From the NCBI GenBank assembly GCA_003008705.1, contig PDUO01000026.1:1-64000 (forward strand): a stretch of DNA of 64,000 bases, written 5' to 3'. Made by a program: the position numbers and the translations under genes. Under the pieces are notes generated by a model that was not told the DNA's origin, did no database searches, and saw nothing but the letters and a program-made list of their open reading frames with translations. This document shows positions 34,601 to 45,400 of the stretch, piece after piece (position 1 is the first letter of the stretch; the number at the start of each line of letters is the position of its first letter). The DNA comes from Pezicula radicicola (lineage: Eukaryota > Ascomycota > Leotiomycetes > Helotiales > Dermateaceae).

Positions 34601-36011
34601 AGGCTCTTTTGTACCGTTGAAACTCCTTGCAAGTTACTATGGGTGCTACAGACCACAATCCTTACCGCAACGTCACAATTTTCGGCCAAATTCTGGGCTA
34701 AATGGACAATAAGTCTTGAACCATCTCTTAGAATTCTCATTTTTTGCAATACCTTCTATATGAGAGTCATGCAATCAGGGTTCGTCGCTCGAGACCGTGT
34801 CTTCTAAAAGTGATACGATTGTTGTTTCTTTCCTTGGAGCTTCGAATTGGCGACGAGGATTGTCCCGTGACTGTCATTAAAGGAAAGATATAAGGCGGTT
34901 ACACGGAGAATTGGATAGAATCCCTTCTTCTCCGAGGAAACCTTCACGGTGGCTACACTGGGAAATAGATAAGATTTCTTGACCTACTTCAATGGTGATA
35001 GGGTTGCTATTTCTTTCCTTAACTTTAGAGGCAGCTAGAATTAGTATGGTTGTGGAAACCTTCTTGGCGGCTGCTGGAGAACTGAACTAGATGAGACTTC
35101 AAAGGTGATATGGTTACTTCTTCCTTGGCTGGTGAACCTTCAAGAAGCAGGAGTTAAGTCAGCCTTCAATCTACGCTTAGATCTATTGGTTGTGTTGTAG
35201 TTAAGTTCAATAACATAAAAGTGTTTTGTTTAGTTACTGGCGCATTGTCTATTGTTTGGGATAATGGTTGGAACTTACTTTCGAAAATATACTTAAGCAG
35301 TAGACTAAGAGTGAAGCTTACCTACAAGGCTGAACTTCAAAACATTCTAATAAACTATAATATATACCCTTCCTTAAACCCACTTTCCTAAGAAAACACT
35401 AAACCAGTCAAGCAGCCAAAAACATTCTGTCTACCTATTTGAATCTATCACTAACAACTCCTAGCTATGACTGCTTGCAATCAAAAAAATAAAAATCGAT
35501 CTTGTACAATCCATTTCGGATACAATAATACCCATTAATTCAACGTTGTACATTCCTCCATGAGGATACAACAACACCAACAAAAGAAAAAAAGAAAAAA
35601 AAACTCATATATAAAAAAAGTTATCAATGTACGTATATAAATTTCTCTAATACCCTTGGCTGCTTGACTTGTCAAGAAACACTTGCTTTACACACACTGC
35701 TCAAGCACCAAGGGACTTCATCTCGGATACAAACCTAGCAACACAATAACAATAATGCTGCAGACTGCTATTTTGCTGCCCAGGAATATCCAACAGATCT
35801 GCGAGCCTTGCTGCGTTGATCACTAAAGATGATGTTCCGATATGGCATATGATGACGGATAGCAATGAAGATCTTCGAAGATCAGGCTACTTCCAGGGCA
35901 AAATCAGCAACCGCATTACTGGAAAGTGGATCTGAAGGAATTTACGCCTCTGGACAAATCAGCCAAGAAAAAAGTGCATCACGGCTCCCGCAAGTAAGCT
36001 GTCTTCACTTT

Positions 36012-36346
36012 GTACTTCCAATCTCTTCCATCTGCGAGCTTTAACACTTCTCAAGTTTACTACAGACACGAATCTCCTTCATAATCATCTAGACCATATT
36101 CCGCGCTTTGGACCGCGGCCGACTATCTCAACGAAATCTTCAAAGCTGAGGCGACAGATTTAAGGCGTTGTGGACAATTCATGCCATCCTCCAATCTCTT
36201 CCATCTTGCGAATTTCAACACTTCTCAAATTTACTATTAGCACAAATCAACTCTATGATCGTCTAGATCGTATTCCCCGCTTTAGACCTAGGCCGGGTAT
36301 CTCAACGAAATCATTCAAAGCTGAGGCGATCTAAGGCGTTGCGGAG
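36012..36346. repeat. Tandem duplication of a 165-bp unit
   Basis: Copy 1 (about 36012-36177) and copy 2 (about 36185-36346) share CCAATCTCTTCCATCT, then CACTTCTCAA-TTTACTA, CCGCTTT-GACC, and TCTCAACGAAATC followed by AAAGCTGAGGCGA and AAGGCGTTG. They differ by substitutions and short indels. Neither appears coding. Confidence 0.75.
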
Positions 36347-37199
36347 GACATATTATTATTACTATTATAGCTAACAACTTCGAGCTCGGCCTTAAATTTA
36401 CAATAATCTTTTGTACTGCGAACTTCTGACTTAAGAAAACAAACAATTTGCACTCTCAATATTGCTTATAGATGCTGTAAAGTTGGTAGGCAACATAATA
36501 ACCTTTGATGCTTAGGAAACGGCATTTGAAGTAAAAGCCTAACAGTCTGCCTCGGCAAACAACCGTCTAAAAGCTAAAAACCCTACAGTACTGTAATTGA
36601 GCGAAACCACCGCCAATCCCTCAGTGACCTCGAGTCTTGCTTCCTACGTAGCATAGATAGGGTTCGCTCTTGAATTTCAGTATTTGCTTGGTCTCCGCAC
36701 CCTCCTATACGAAAGAAGTTGGAGTCGGGCATACAGTTTTAGATTTCCATATTTGCTTAGTCGCCTTCGCATCCGCCTCTCTCCCCTCCTGAGCCAAGCC
36801 GGAGATGTATTGAGTAGCAGTGGTTGGTTTGAGAAGGACCAACAATCATCGCATCACCTTCCGTCCAATTCTCCAACATCGCCATGAGTGTTGCACCAGA
36901 GACCAGACAGCTAAGCGATTGTTTAGTATTCGTTGCAAGGCTTCAATTTGAGACCCGTCTAGTTCTCAGGAAATTCCTTGCAAATGCTGATGTTATCCAG
37001 GGAGACATCATCCTCAAACGATGTGTCAAACACTTCTTTGTTTTTCTTGGGTACTGTAGTTTCTCGGAGAGAGTTCATCGCAACCAAAGGAATGGCTTTA
37101 ATGTACAGTCTCAGGGAGTCATGGAGCGTCAAGACCAAGAAGATAGTTGGCACGCCAACAGTATACTGCTTTGTTGTACAGTAGTGCCAACAGGTTGTC

Positions 37200-37883
37200 T
37201 TTGATGTATCAAGACGCTTCTACATGCCTCGATGCATCGAAATAACCTCGGCTCTCAATCATGATGAACGCCTCTTGGGGCTAGCAACCGGTTCCTTTCG
37301 TGTCGCTAAGAGATCCGGCGGATTCTGTAGTCTGGTTGTCCCTGACCAATACGAACCAATCAGCGGGCGGTGATGTAGGTACAGAGCTTTTGAACCCCAA
37401 AGCAAGCGTGCCATTTTACAATCTCTTTCACTACTCCTAGCGGATCTTTCCAGCTCTCTTATGCGAGAATTCGATACGGAATGCGACGCCCTGTGCACTT
37501 GCTTGAATGCCCTTGAAGTAAATATAATCATAAATATATGTCGTTTCATCATCATCCATATTAGACAATAGATTGTTCCTAACCAGTGCGACTGATTCTC
37601 GTTAGGAACCGATAGTATCTTCGTGAAGGATCTAGTAGTAAGCGGCAATGTACACAGACTTTGAACGCCAAGGTCTATTGACAACGTTGATCGGGATTCG
37701 CGCACCATATAGCTTTTCGGCACGGTATTCGGCATCTCCGGTATCTTCGTCTTCGCTACTATCTTGAGGCGCTGGCATTGTGTCAGCTTGGCTAGGGATT
37801 TCTGGCAGATTTCTCCAGGGCTCTACGAAGCTTGTCGGCATGATATTATACATCTTCAGTGTCTTCCTCTCCGCAATAGTCAT
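37200..37883 (-). pseudogene. Broken N-terminal part of an NF-X1/ZNFX1-type helicase
   Basis: Reading down the minus strand with frame changes gives EKLYGARIPINVVNRPWRSK, SVYIAAYYKILHEDTIGS, RESVALVRNN, TTYIYDYIYFKGIQASAQGV, AFRIEFSHKRAG and, near 37250, FIMIESRGYFDASRHVEA. From memory of fungal NFX1-type helicases, this order matches their N-terminal region: PWR-[SN]-K-x-x-Y-[LI]-x-x-[HY]-Y-x-x-L-x-ED, then the YxYD...IQAxAxGxAFR module, then ES-R-x-GY-[FY]-[ED]-A-x-RH. Stops and frameshifts break it, and no GPPGTGKT core follows. A related copy of the first part lies at 40015-40215. Confidence 0.5.
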
Positions 37884-38399
37884 AAGGCTCTGGTATTATT
37901 GTCTCGGCTTGTTGGCGTACATTGTTGCAGACTTCTCGCCACCCCATAAGAGATCCACACTAGGAGGATCCAAGTGGCGCATTGATGGGACCAGCTGCGA
38001 TCATATGGTCCTAAACGGCTAAACCTGTCATGTCTCGGCGACAATATAACAAGTGTGCCCTTTTGCAGCCAGCATACTCTTCCCTATAGAGATCCACGCT
38101 AGGAGGACCCTGGAGTTAGGGCTGGAGTTGGAGGTGCCGATGACAATGATATTAAAGTGTCTGTCATGAAATTGTTGTGCTAATGCTCGCCTGCCACTAA
38201 CACCTATATCCTCCAGTATCGGCAACAGATCTTCTTCTAACAGGGGATCGTATTTCTGTCGAATGCTAGACTCCTTGTATCGTAGCAGACATGGCTCAGA
38301 TAAGATCAGAGTTCCGTCCTTGATGTCTTTTACTGCAAAACTACTATATCTTTGGGATCGACAAATATTAAACTAGTCGGTACTAAGGATTCGATCAGA
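37884..38399. other. Duplicated fragments, no gene
   Basis: At 37940-38035 and again at 38085-38120 lie partial copies of a module containing AGATCCACRCTAGGAGGA, also present at 23075, 41310 and, inverted, near 27080. No coding region is supported. Confidence 0.45.
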
Positions 38400-39130
38400 A
38401 GAAGATGCGAAAGCGGGCGAAGGGGGCGAAGGGGGCGAAGACGGTAATAAAGGAGTTGAAGCTTTATGGATCGGGACTAATGAAGGACTTGTTTCGGGAG
38501 AAATATATCCTTGCGCCTTTGTCTGCTAATCTGGAATTTGTGTTACTAGCATAGCCTTAGCTTTTGCGTCGTTGAGAATATCGTTGGCTTCGATAGCACT
38601 GATCTCCGGGATATTGTTTGCATCCGTAGCTGGGGATGCCGGAGGCGTCAGAGGAGCGGCTGTTTGGACTTGCTCCTTGCCCGTCATCTTCTTCGATTTC
38701 TCCATCTCGTGGATCTCGGGATAGTTGTTAGCATTGAAGACGATAGTAGCTAGCTGAAGATGCTTACTGGTTCCCAAGTTCGGTCATTGTAAGCAAGCGG
38801 AGGGAGCGGGAAAAGTGGGAGAAGGGGTGGAAGAGGGTGACAAGAGTGATAAGGAACTGAAGCTTTTTTGGTCGGGACTGAGGAAGGACTTGTTTAAGGA
38901 GTAACGACTCTGAGTAAGCGTAGAAGGTTCCGGGGAGAGGTAGAGATTGGCTGTTCTATCTCAGTGTGCTGGCCTGCAGCTACTGCTGTTGTTATAGGAT
39001 TTGTAGCCTCAGCTTTCGCGTTTAAGAGGAGGAAGCGGAGGAAGCGGAGGAAGTAGGTGAAGGAGGCGATAAAAGAGTTAAAGCTTTAAGGTGACGTCGG
39101 GGGTGAGGAAGGATTTGTTTTGGGATGACC
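38400..39130. repeat. Three dispersed copies of a 100-120 bp purine-rich unit
   Basis: Copies at about 38400-38505, 38795-38905 and 39025-39120 share a purine-rich head (GCGGAGGAAGCGGAGGAAG or GGGCGAAGGGGGCGAAG), AAGGAGTTGAAGCTTT, TCGGGACT-A-GAAGGA and CTTGTTT. Between copies 1 and 2 the minus strand holds an open frame with repeated NNYPEIHEMEKS / NNIPEISAIEAND peptides, function unknown. Confidence 0.65.
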
Positions 39131-39219
39131 AAATAGAAACTTTGGACTTACTCGTTCTGTCCATCTCACGGATCATCGCAACCACAAAGCAATTTGCCCT
39201 ACTCGCCTCGAGGACCCAA

Positions 39220-39660
39220 ACTTCGTTGCGTCAATCTCAAAGTTTTCAACTGCGTTAGAAGCTTCAAAGAACGGACAGAGGCTTCAAAGAACGCACCATA
39301 TCAAGGCACCCAAGCCTTCGTTGCATCAATCTCAAAGTCTTCAACTGTGCCAGAAGCTTCAAAGAATGCGCCATATCAAGGCACCCGCGCAGTCATTCGT
39401 GATATCCGACTCGAGGACCAAGCTTTGCTATTGAAATAAAGAATACTACGGGAGATGTAATGCGAGCCGGTCTTCCCCCCAACAGATTCGAAGGCTAAGG
39501 CGAACGTCGAGAAGCCGTCTTTCGTTGTCGCCCCCGAAGATAAAGCTTTATTAACGACCTACTTTAGTAGCAATCAAGGACCAGATCATAAAGTTTCATG
39601 CAAAGATTCTTGCAAAGCCGGACAAGAAACCAAGCCTCCTCTTTGGATCATTAGTGTTAG
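39220..39660 (+). repeat. Direct repeats and second copy of the 31360-31661 module
   Basis: Two 90-bp direct repeats (about 39220-39300 and 39320-39395) share TTGC[GA]TCAATCTCAAAG, AAGCTTCAAAGAA and CCATATCAAGGCACCC. They are followed at 39450-39660 by the second copy of the 31360-31661 module. The upstream part of the module near 31270 also carries similar sequence, so the duplicated block is larger than the open frame. Confidence 0.6.
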
Positions 39661-39836
39661 GCCTACGAGTACTTCAAAGGCCAATCAACCTAGTGCAACA
39701 ATCTGTCGCCCGTAACTATATTAGGTAGTTCGAAGTGGGCCTTCAAGCGTCTTAGGTTAACCAGCGTCCCAGCTATACTCGACCCCAATTCTGGCAGTCT
39801 ATTATAATCCAAAGTTGCTTAAGGTTACTTCAGGGA

Positions 39837-40215
39837 CGCGCCTCGATACATCAAAGCCAATCCTTTGGTTGCGATGAGCTCTCTCCGAGATGCTACAGTA
39901 CCCAATGTACCCAACAAAACAAAGAAGTGTCTGACACATCGTTCCGGAATGATGATTCCGACATTGTCCATCATCCCACCGTGTCGGCGTGGTATTCGGC
40001 ATCTTTAGTGTCCGGCAATGTACGCAGCTTTTGAACCTCAAGGTCCATTGACAGATAATGTCAATCGGAATTCACGCACCATATGGCTTGTCGGTATGGT
40101 ATTCAGAATCTCCGGTTCCTCCTCGATACTGTTTTGAGGTGCTGGTATTATTTCCGCTTGGCTGGGCGTTCCTGGCAGGTTTCTCTATGGCTCTGCGAAG
40201 CTTGTCTCGGCCCAT
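39837..40215. pseudogene. Rearranged fragments related to the 37-38 kb helicase remnant
   Basis: On the minus strand, 40215-40020 reads RNLPGTPSQAEIIPAPQNS and VNGPWGSKAAYIAGH, a diverged copy of the PEIPSQADTMPAPQDSS and NRPWRSKSVYIAAYY parts at 37883-37630. On the plus strand, 39837-39960 reads APRYIKANPLVAMSSLRDA, similar to IKAIPLVAMNSLRE on the minus strand at 37100. The two halves are in opposite orientation, so the copy has been rearranged. Confidence 0.4.
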
Positions 40216-40749
40216 GTCTTCCTGACGTGAGATTCGATATTCGTTCTGATATATCCGTTGGCTTGGGTTGCACGTCTTGACTCTTGGACTTGATTATCAC
40301 TGCTATTGTATCCTATTCTGGTATTAGCTATGTGAAATAAATGGTGCTGGTTGCTGTGGACCTACACTTTCGCATTCTGGCCTTAGTTGAGGTTTCTTGT
40401 TCTCGTGACCAGTACTTTAGATGAGAAGATTGACGCTCTTGAATTGCTCTGTGGCTCGATCTCGCGCACTGGGGAAGATGAGTTCGCTGAGGAAATAGGC
40501 TCACTAGGGAAGATGGGTTCACCACCGAGTAGCTGCATTAGTGGAAGTTGAAGTATAGATAGAATATAGTCTATTATGTAGAAGATTTTGATTGAATAAT
40601 CTAAGTAAACAGTCTGTACAATAGTAAGGCTGTGTAGTGAATAAAATCAAGGATCTTGCTAACCTGGATTTGAGATCTCCCTAGATTACGACTTCTTTAC
40701 TGTTGACTTTAGTTTTTAATCAATTCCTAGATCCTCGATTTCAATTCTG

Positions 40750-40945
40750 CTATATATTCGACTTTACTTGATTACGAGTTCACTTCATACTATTCAACTT
40801 CACTTAATAATTAGCTTTACTTGATACTCGACGTCACTGAATACTTGAGTTTACTTAATGTTTAACTTCACTTGATACTGTTTAAGTTTACTTAATGCTT
40901 GGGTTAACTCCACCTAATACTCAACTCTACTTAATGCTCACTGCT
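40750..40945. repeat. Degenerate short tandem repeat
   Basis: About eight copies of a unit of the form TTCACTTGATACTCGAC or TTTACTTAATGCTTGAG follow one another, with unit length near 20-25 bp. Nothing coding is visible. Confidence 0.6.
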
Positions 40946-41143
40946 TGATATTCGATTTCGACTATGGTGGGACTTGTGGTAATAGTGATATGGCTGATTC
41001 GCTTAATGATATCGTTCTTCGAACTTCGCATTTATCGGTTGACGACAAGTACGTGATTGTTGGTGACATGGTGACCTTGGTGACTTGAGTAGTGATCTGA
41101 TGCTATATTTCGGTGATGTAATCCTTAATTTATACTTATACTA

Positions 41144-41404
41144 TTAATTTCCAGGTCTAGGGCTAGTTCCTCCAGGTTCCGGGGTACGGTTCCAGCTCCA
41201 GTCCAGCTCCAGTCCAGGTCCAAGTACAAGTCCAGGTTCTACGCCAGTGCCATCATTTATTGCAAACTGGAGAAAATCGGCTTCTCTTTCATCGCCCTGA
41301 AAGAGATGCACGCTAGGAGGGTTTTGATCCAAGCTACCTTTGATGGGACGAGCTGCAATGATAGCTATTTTGCAGATGGTCCTGAACCTGTCAATTATAT
41401 ACAC
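41144..41404 (-). pseudogene. Fragment of an NF-X1/ZNFX1-type helicase N-terminal region
   Basis: The minus strand frame reads CKIAIIAARPIKGSLDQNPP then SVHLFQGDEREADFLQFA and then runs into low-complexity PG/LGPGLELD repeats (a CCAGCTCCAGT microsatellite at 41165-41240). From memory of fungal NFX1-type helicases, C-x-[IV]-A-[IV]-[IV]-AARP-[IL]-x-G-x-x-x-NPP-x-[IV]-D-[IL]-F is a conserved stretch ahead of the helicase core. Diverged nucleotide copies lie at 23033-23128, 27035-27118 (inverted) and 37940-38035. Confidence 0.5.
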
Positions 41405-42420
41405 TCTACCCCCCGCGCGTTCTAAGAAGCCTCACCAATATACAATAAGTGCATGTGTTATGAAGGAGTGGAGTCGGGCTCTGCCGCAGCATAATTTAGT
41501 GCAAGGCCCATTCAAAATTACTGCTCGCCAGTAAAATCTTCCTCTCTTCATCAACAGCACGATTTTCATCTAAAGCTTCGTTTTCCCCACACCTTCCCTA
41601 TAGTCTATATATATAGCCCGTTTAGCCCCATTATAGGAGCGTTGGCAGCAAACAGACACCCCAGAGCATTATTTCCCATACAAATTAGGAGCAATTCGAT
41701 GTTGCCGTATGGGCTAAAGCTGCTCTGGGCGTGCCGGTTTAGGCGCTGCACTCTGGCAAGGCACGAAATAAGGCAATATTAAACCATTTATTGATAATAG
41801 CGATTGACTTGGTAAGTCTCAAATCAACGAATCAATTCGACGAAATGGGATGAATAAAGTAGGGATATATATATAACGCTATAAATTCGTCACGCTTTCT
41901 TTATATTTGCCTAAGGTACTCCTACCTCAGCACTTCATCCAATTTTTCTTTTAAGCCAACTAACTCAGCAGGTCATGTAAATCGAGCATCACATTTCTTA
42001 CGTGCACATCATATGTAAGGTTCCTCACTTCAATTTCTTTGGTATATATTGCATCACCTTCCCTGCTGCGCGAGAGGCTCTGCATGGCACTAGATTTTCA
42101 TGCGTTGACGCTGGTGACGGATGTGAGACGTTAACATCACATCGACTATGATTATCTGCGAAGAGGCACAGTTGACATCAAATGGTCGCAGTATCATGGC
42201 AACATCAAATTCACTGAGAGGACCGTTATAAACTATGGGGCTTGCTCTGAAGAATTGGCGAAGAGACAGTAAGAACAGTCAAGAAGTATGCTATTTGATA
42301 CTAGAAAAACAGGTCCACCATTCATGGTCCTCAGATACTTTTGCTATGCACATGAGCGCCCGAACTAAATGCCAGCCAACCAACCAATAAACTCCACGAC
42401 CCAAACATTAATTACATCTC
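41405..42420. other. Intergenic spacer between accessory and core DNA
   Basis: No coding region is supported. The last 300 bp probably include the 3' untranslated region of the RPA190 gene. The transition from decayed repeats to intact genes lies here. Confidence 0.5.
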
Positions 42421-45400
42421 TCACTCGTCGTCCTCGTCCTCGTCCTCGTCCTCTTCGTCATCGTCTAGTTTTAACTCCTCTCGCAGGCCAGTTGGGGCTC
42501 TTGTCATGACATCAAAAGCCCCCGTACCAACCTTGCTTGTCCGCCCAATCACAATTCTACTACTTGGACTACTCAAATCATCCCAATCACCATCCAAGAC
42601 AGCATCGTGCAAGAATCCAACTGTAGTCTCAAAACTCATCTTCATGAACGGACTCACACTTCCCCTTAGTCCATTTCGGTTGAATGGACTGAATCCTCCT
42701 CCACGAGTCATATGGTCTGCAATCAGATTAAGATGGCGATTGTCGACACTGATTCCGTGACCGTCGAAAACACCGAAGAGTTCTTGGACGATGGTGGCTC
42801 GGCATGCCTCCACACCGTAAGATCTGAGCATTGCCGCAATGTCGTTGGTCGAGATTGTATTGGGGTTTATGATGTGCTGGTAGTTGTGCATGGCTGTGAG
42901 GTTTACACCAGCCGTGTGCACGACAGGAACTTTAACTTTTTTGCCAGTTTTGGGATCCTTCATGTCTTCGTTTGGCACATATGTGCAGGAGCCTAGACCA
43001 GAAATTTGCTGGATAAGCGAGTTACGTAGTGCTTCTTCGAGGATAGATAGCATAAGAACTTTTGGAGAATCGGCATCGTACTCGAGCGAGATTTCACACC
43101 ATTCCGCAATCTGTTGATCAAAGCGGAAGCGCACAACATCAGTACTGCGTTTCATAACTTGAGCTTCGAGCTCATTGGCTGCGGCGGTGGTCTGGTGAGA
43201 GCCATTGTCCTTCTTGTCTTCTTCATCCTCACTAGCGGACTCGCGGGGACTACCTCCAAAGCCTTCATCCTCCATATCATCAACTATATCGACCTGCTCG
43301 TCCCGGTTGATCTGGGCCACAACTGCATCGTCATCCTCGTCATTGGCTGCATAACTCACAGCCTCTGCACGATTCGATCTCTGCTTGTCATTTGTTGCGT
43401 CGCCATCATCATCATCCTCGTCTTCTTCCCCCTCTGCTCGTTCTGGGCCTGCTCTTGCTTCTTCGATTGGACCAATTGATACCCCGATTTCAGTGGCTAC
43501 TTTTCTCTCGGTCTTCTTTTTTCCCAACGCTCTACGCGTTAAAGCCTGTAGTCGTGGGGTAAACTTCTTCTCGAGGGTGTCAATAACGTCAGCCACCGTA
43601 ATGTTGTATGTCTCGGTGTATTCTTTCGATGGGAACAGCTTCAGGTGGATGTCGTAGATCTTAGCTTGGGCATAAGCTACGCCCTTGCCAACCCGTTCCT
43701 TAACACTAGCCTCATCCAAGACTTCAGCCAAAGATAATTCGCTGATGCCCTTGGCGAACTTCTCACCATCCTCCTGTGTTAATTCTTCATTAACTCGCAG
43801 AGTCATTGATGGTGTCGAGATTTTGCTACTCGCTGTCATCACAATTTCTCTGAGACGTGGAATACCAAGTGTGACGTTCTTGGCGGAATGACCAGCCAAA
43901 TGGAAAGTGTTGAGCGTCATCTGTGTTGAGGGTTCTCCGACGGACTGGCCCGCTACAATCCCGACAGCTTCTCCAGGATCAACGATAGACTTAAGATATT
44001 TTGCCACTAGAACAGGTTCAATCGCCTTTCGTATTCCCACTCCCAATGGATGGTCTTTGTCCCTGACTAACCCATCCGGGTTCTTCTTCAAGTAGTCTGT
44101 TAGGCCTTCGAAGAATTTTTCGGAAGTCGCATATGCGTGCTTTCCGGGATTAAAATCCGAGATAACTGGGCCTGGGCCATTCAGGTCGTTTGCCTTGGCG
44201 TGCTTGATTGCCCTTTTCATTCTCTTCAAGATCGTATCTTTCTGCTCAAATATGGTGGCATATGCAGATTCACCATACTGCAACTGTGAAAGCTCGGATT
44301 CAAGATTCTCCAAGAGAAACTTGAAATCTGTCAAGTGCTTCTGCTTTGTGACGTCGAGACCATCCTCGCCGTACAGGAACTGCACCATGGAGCCATCGGA
44401 GTCCCTGACAGAAGTATCATACTCCACTTTCAAGCCTTCCATACCCTTGATAAGACATCTTTGTAGATATCCAGATCGAGAGGTCTTGACAGCCGTATCG
44501 ATCAAACCTTCTCTACCTGCCATTGCGTGAAAGTAGTACTCTTGAGGACGGATTCCCGTCAAGAAACGATTGACAATGTAACCTCCCGCTCTAATGTGCG
44601 TCTCAAACGGCTTAAAACATGGCAGTGATTTCCCGCTAACCATCAATGGAACACGGCGGCCTTCCAGAACCTGCTGTCCAAGGTTGCAAGAAATAAGATT
44701 GGCGTTGACAGCAGATCCTTTGGCTCCAGATACCGTCATATTCTGCATTTGATTCTTTGGGAACTGCTTCACCAAGCCTTTTGGCAGACAAGTGTTGGAT
44801 ATTTCTGAAGTCAGTGCATTGGATCGAGCATTCATCATTGTATCCAGACCAGCCTGTTTCGTGTCGTCTCTCAAGACATCCTCCAGTCTGTTCAATAATT
44901 CTGGATCAGTACCAGTTGGCTTTCGTTCTTCCAGGGTTACATATTTGGCAGCGACTTCCAGGCCCAATCGATCAGCCTCTTCCAGTTTCTCTTTACGAGC
45001 TTTTTCGCCACTAGGTGTAAGGAGCAGGTCATCCATTCCGCAAGTAAATGCACGCATGTGGAGAAATTTTGTAAGAAGTCTGCCCAGTATGCTAAGCATT
45101 TTACCAGCCGCGGTTGGACCGTATGCTTCGTGTATTGAATGAATAAAGCCGCCACCACTGGGTCCAATTTGTGCTTTATCAAGAATACCCGTAATGAACT
45201 CTCCATGTTTGAAAAGGACAGTTCCCTCTTCGGAATTGGGACCCCAACAGTCGTAAGGAGTCGATGACTTGCTGGTTAAGGTCAGAGGAGCGCAGTCTAT
45301 AGGCTTGATGTTCTTAAGGATAGTTGTGATGACTTGTTTTCCAGTCCAACGTGGAACTGGCTTGAGAATGGCTGGGGGGACCGTTTCTATTCGCTCGCCA

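Larger units (their letters stand above)
27121..36880. other. Gene-poor mosaic of decayed repeats
   Basis: I found no intact gene in these 9.7 kb. Recognisable structure: a broken gag-like frame at about 29975-30117 (MMGRPEIMTRFMKGQQEKKQ); repeated modules at 29820-29960 and 30230-30360; a module around an intron-like acceptor CTAACTTTGCACAGG at 27617 and 30879; the frame 31419-31661, which has a second copy near 39480-39660; and a tandem duplication at 36012-36346. Frames are short and interrupted, which suggests old transposon and gene debris. Confidence 0.5.
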
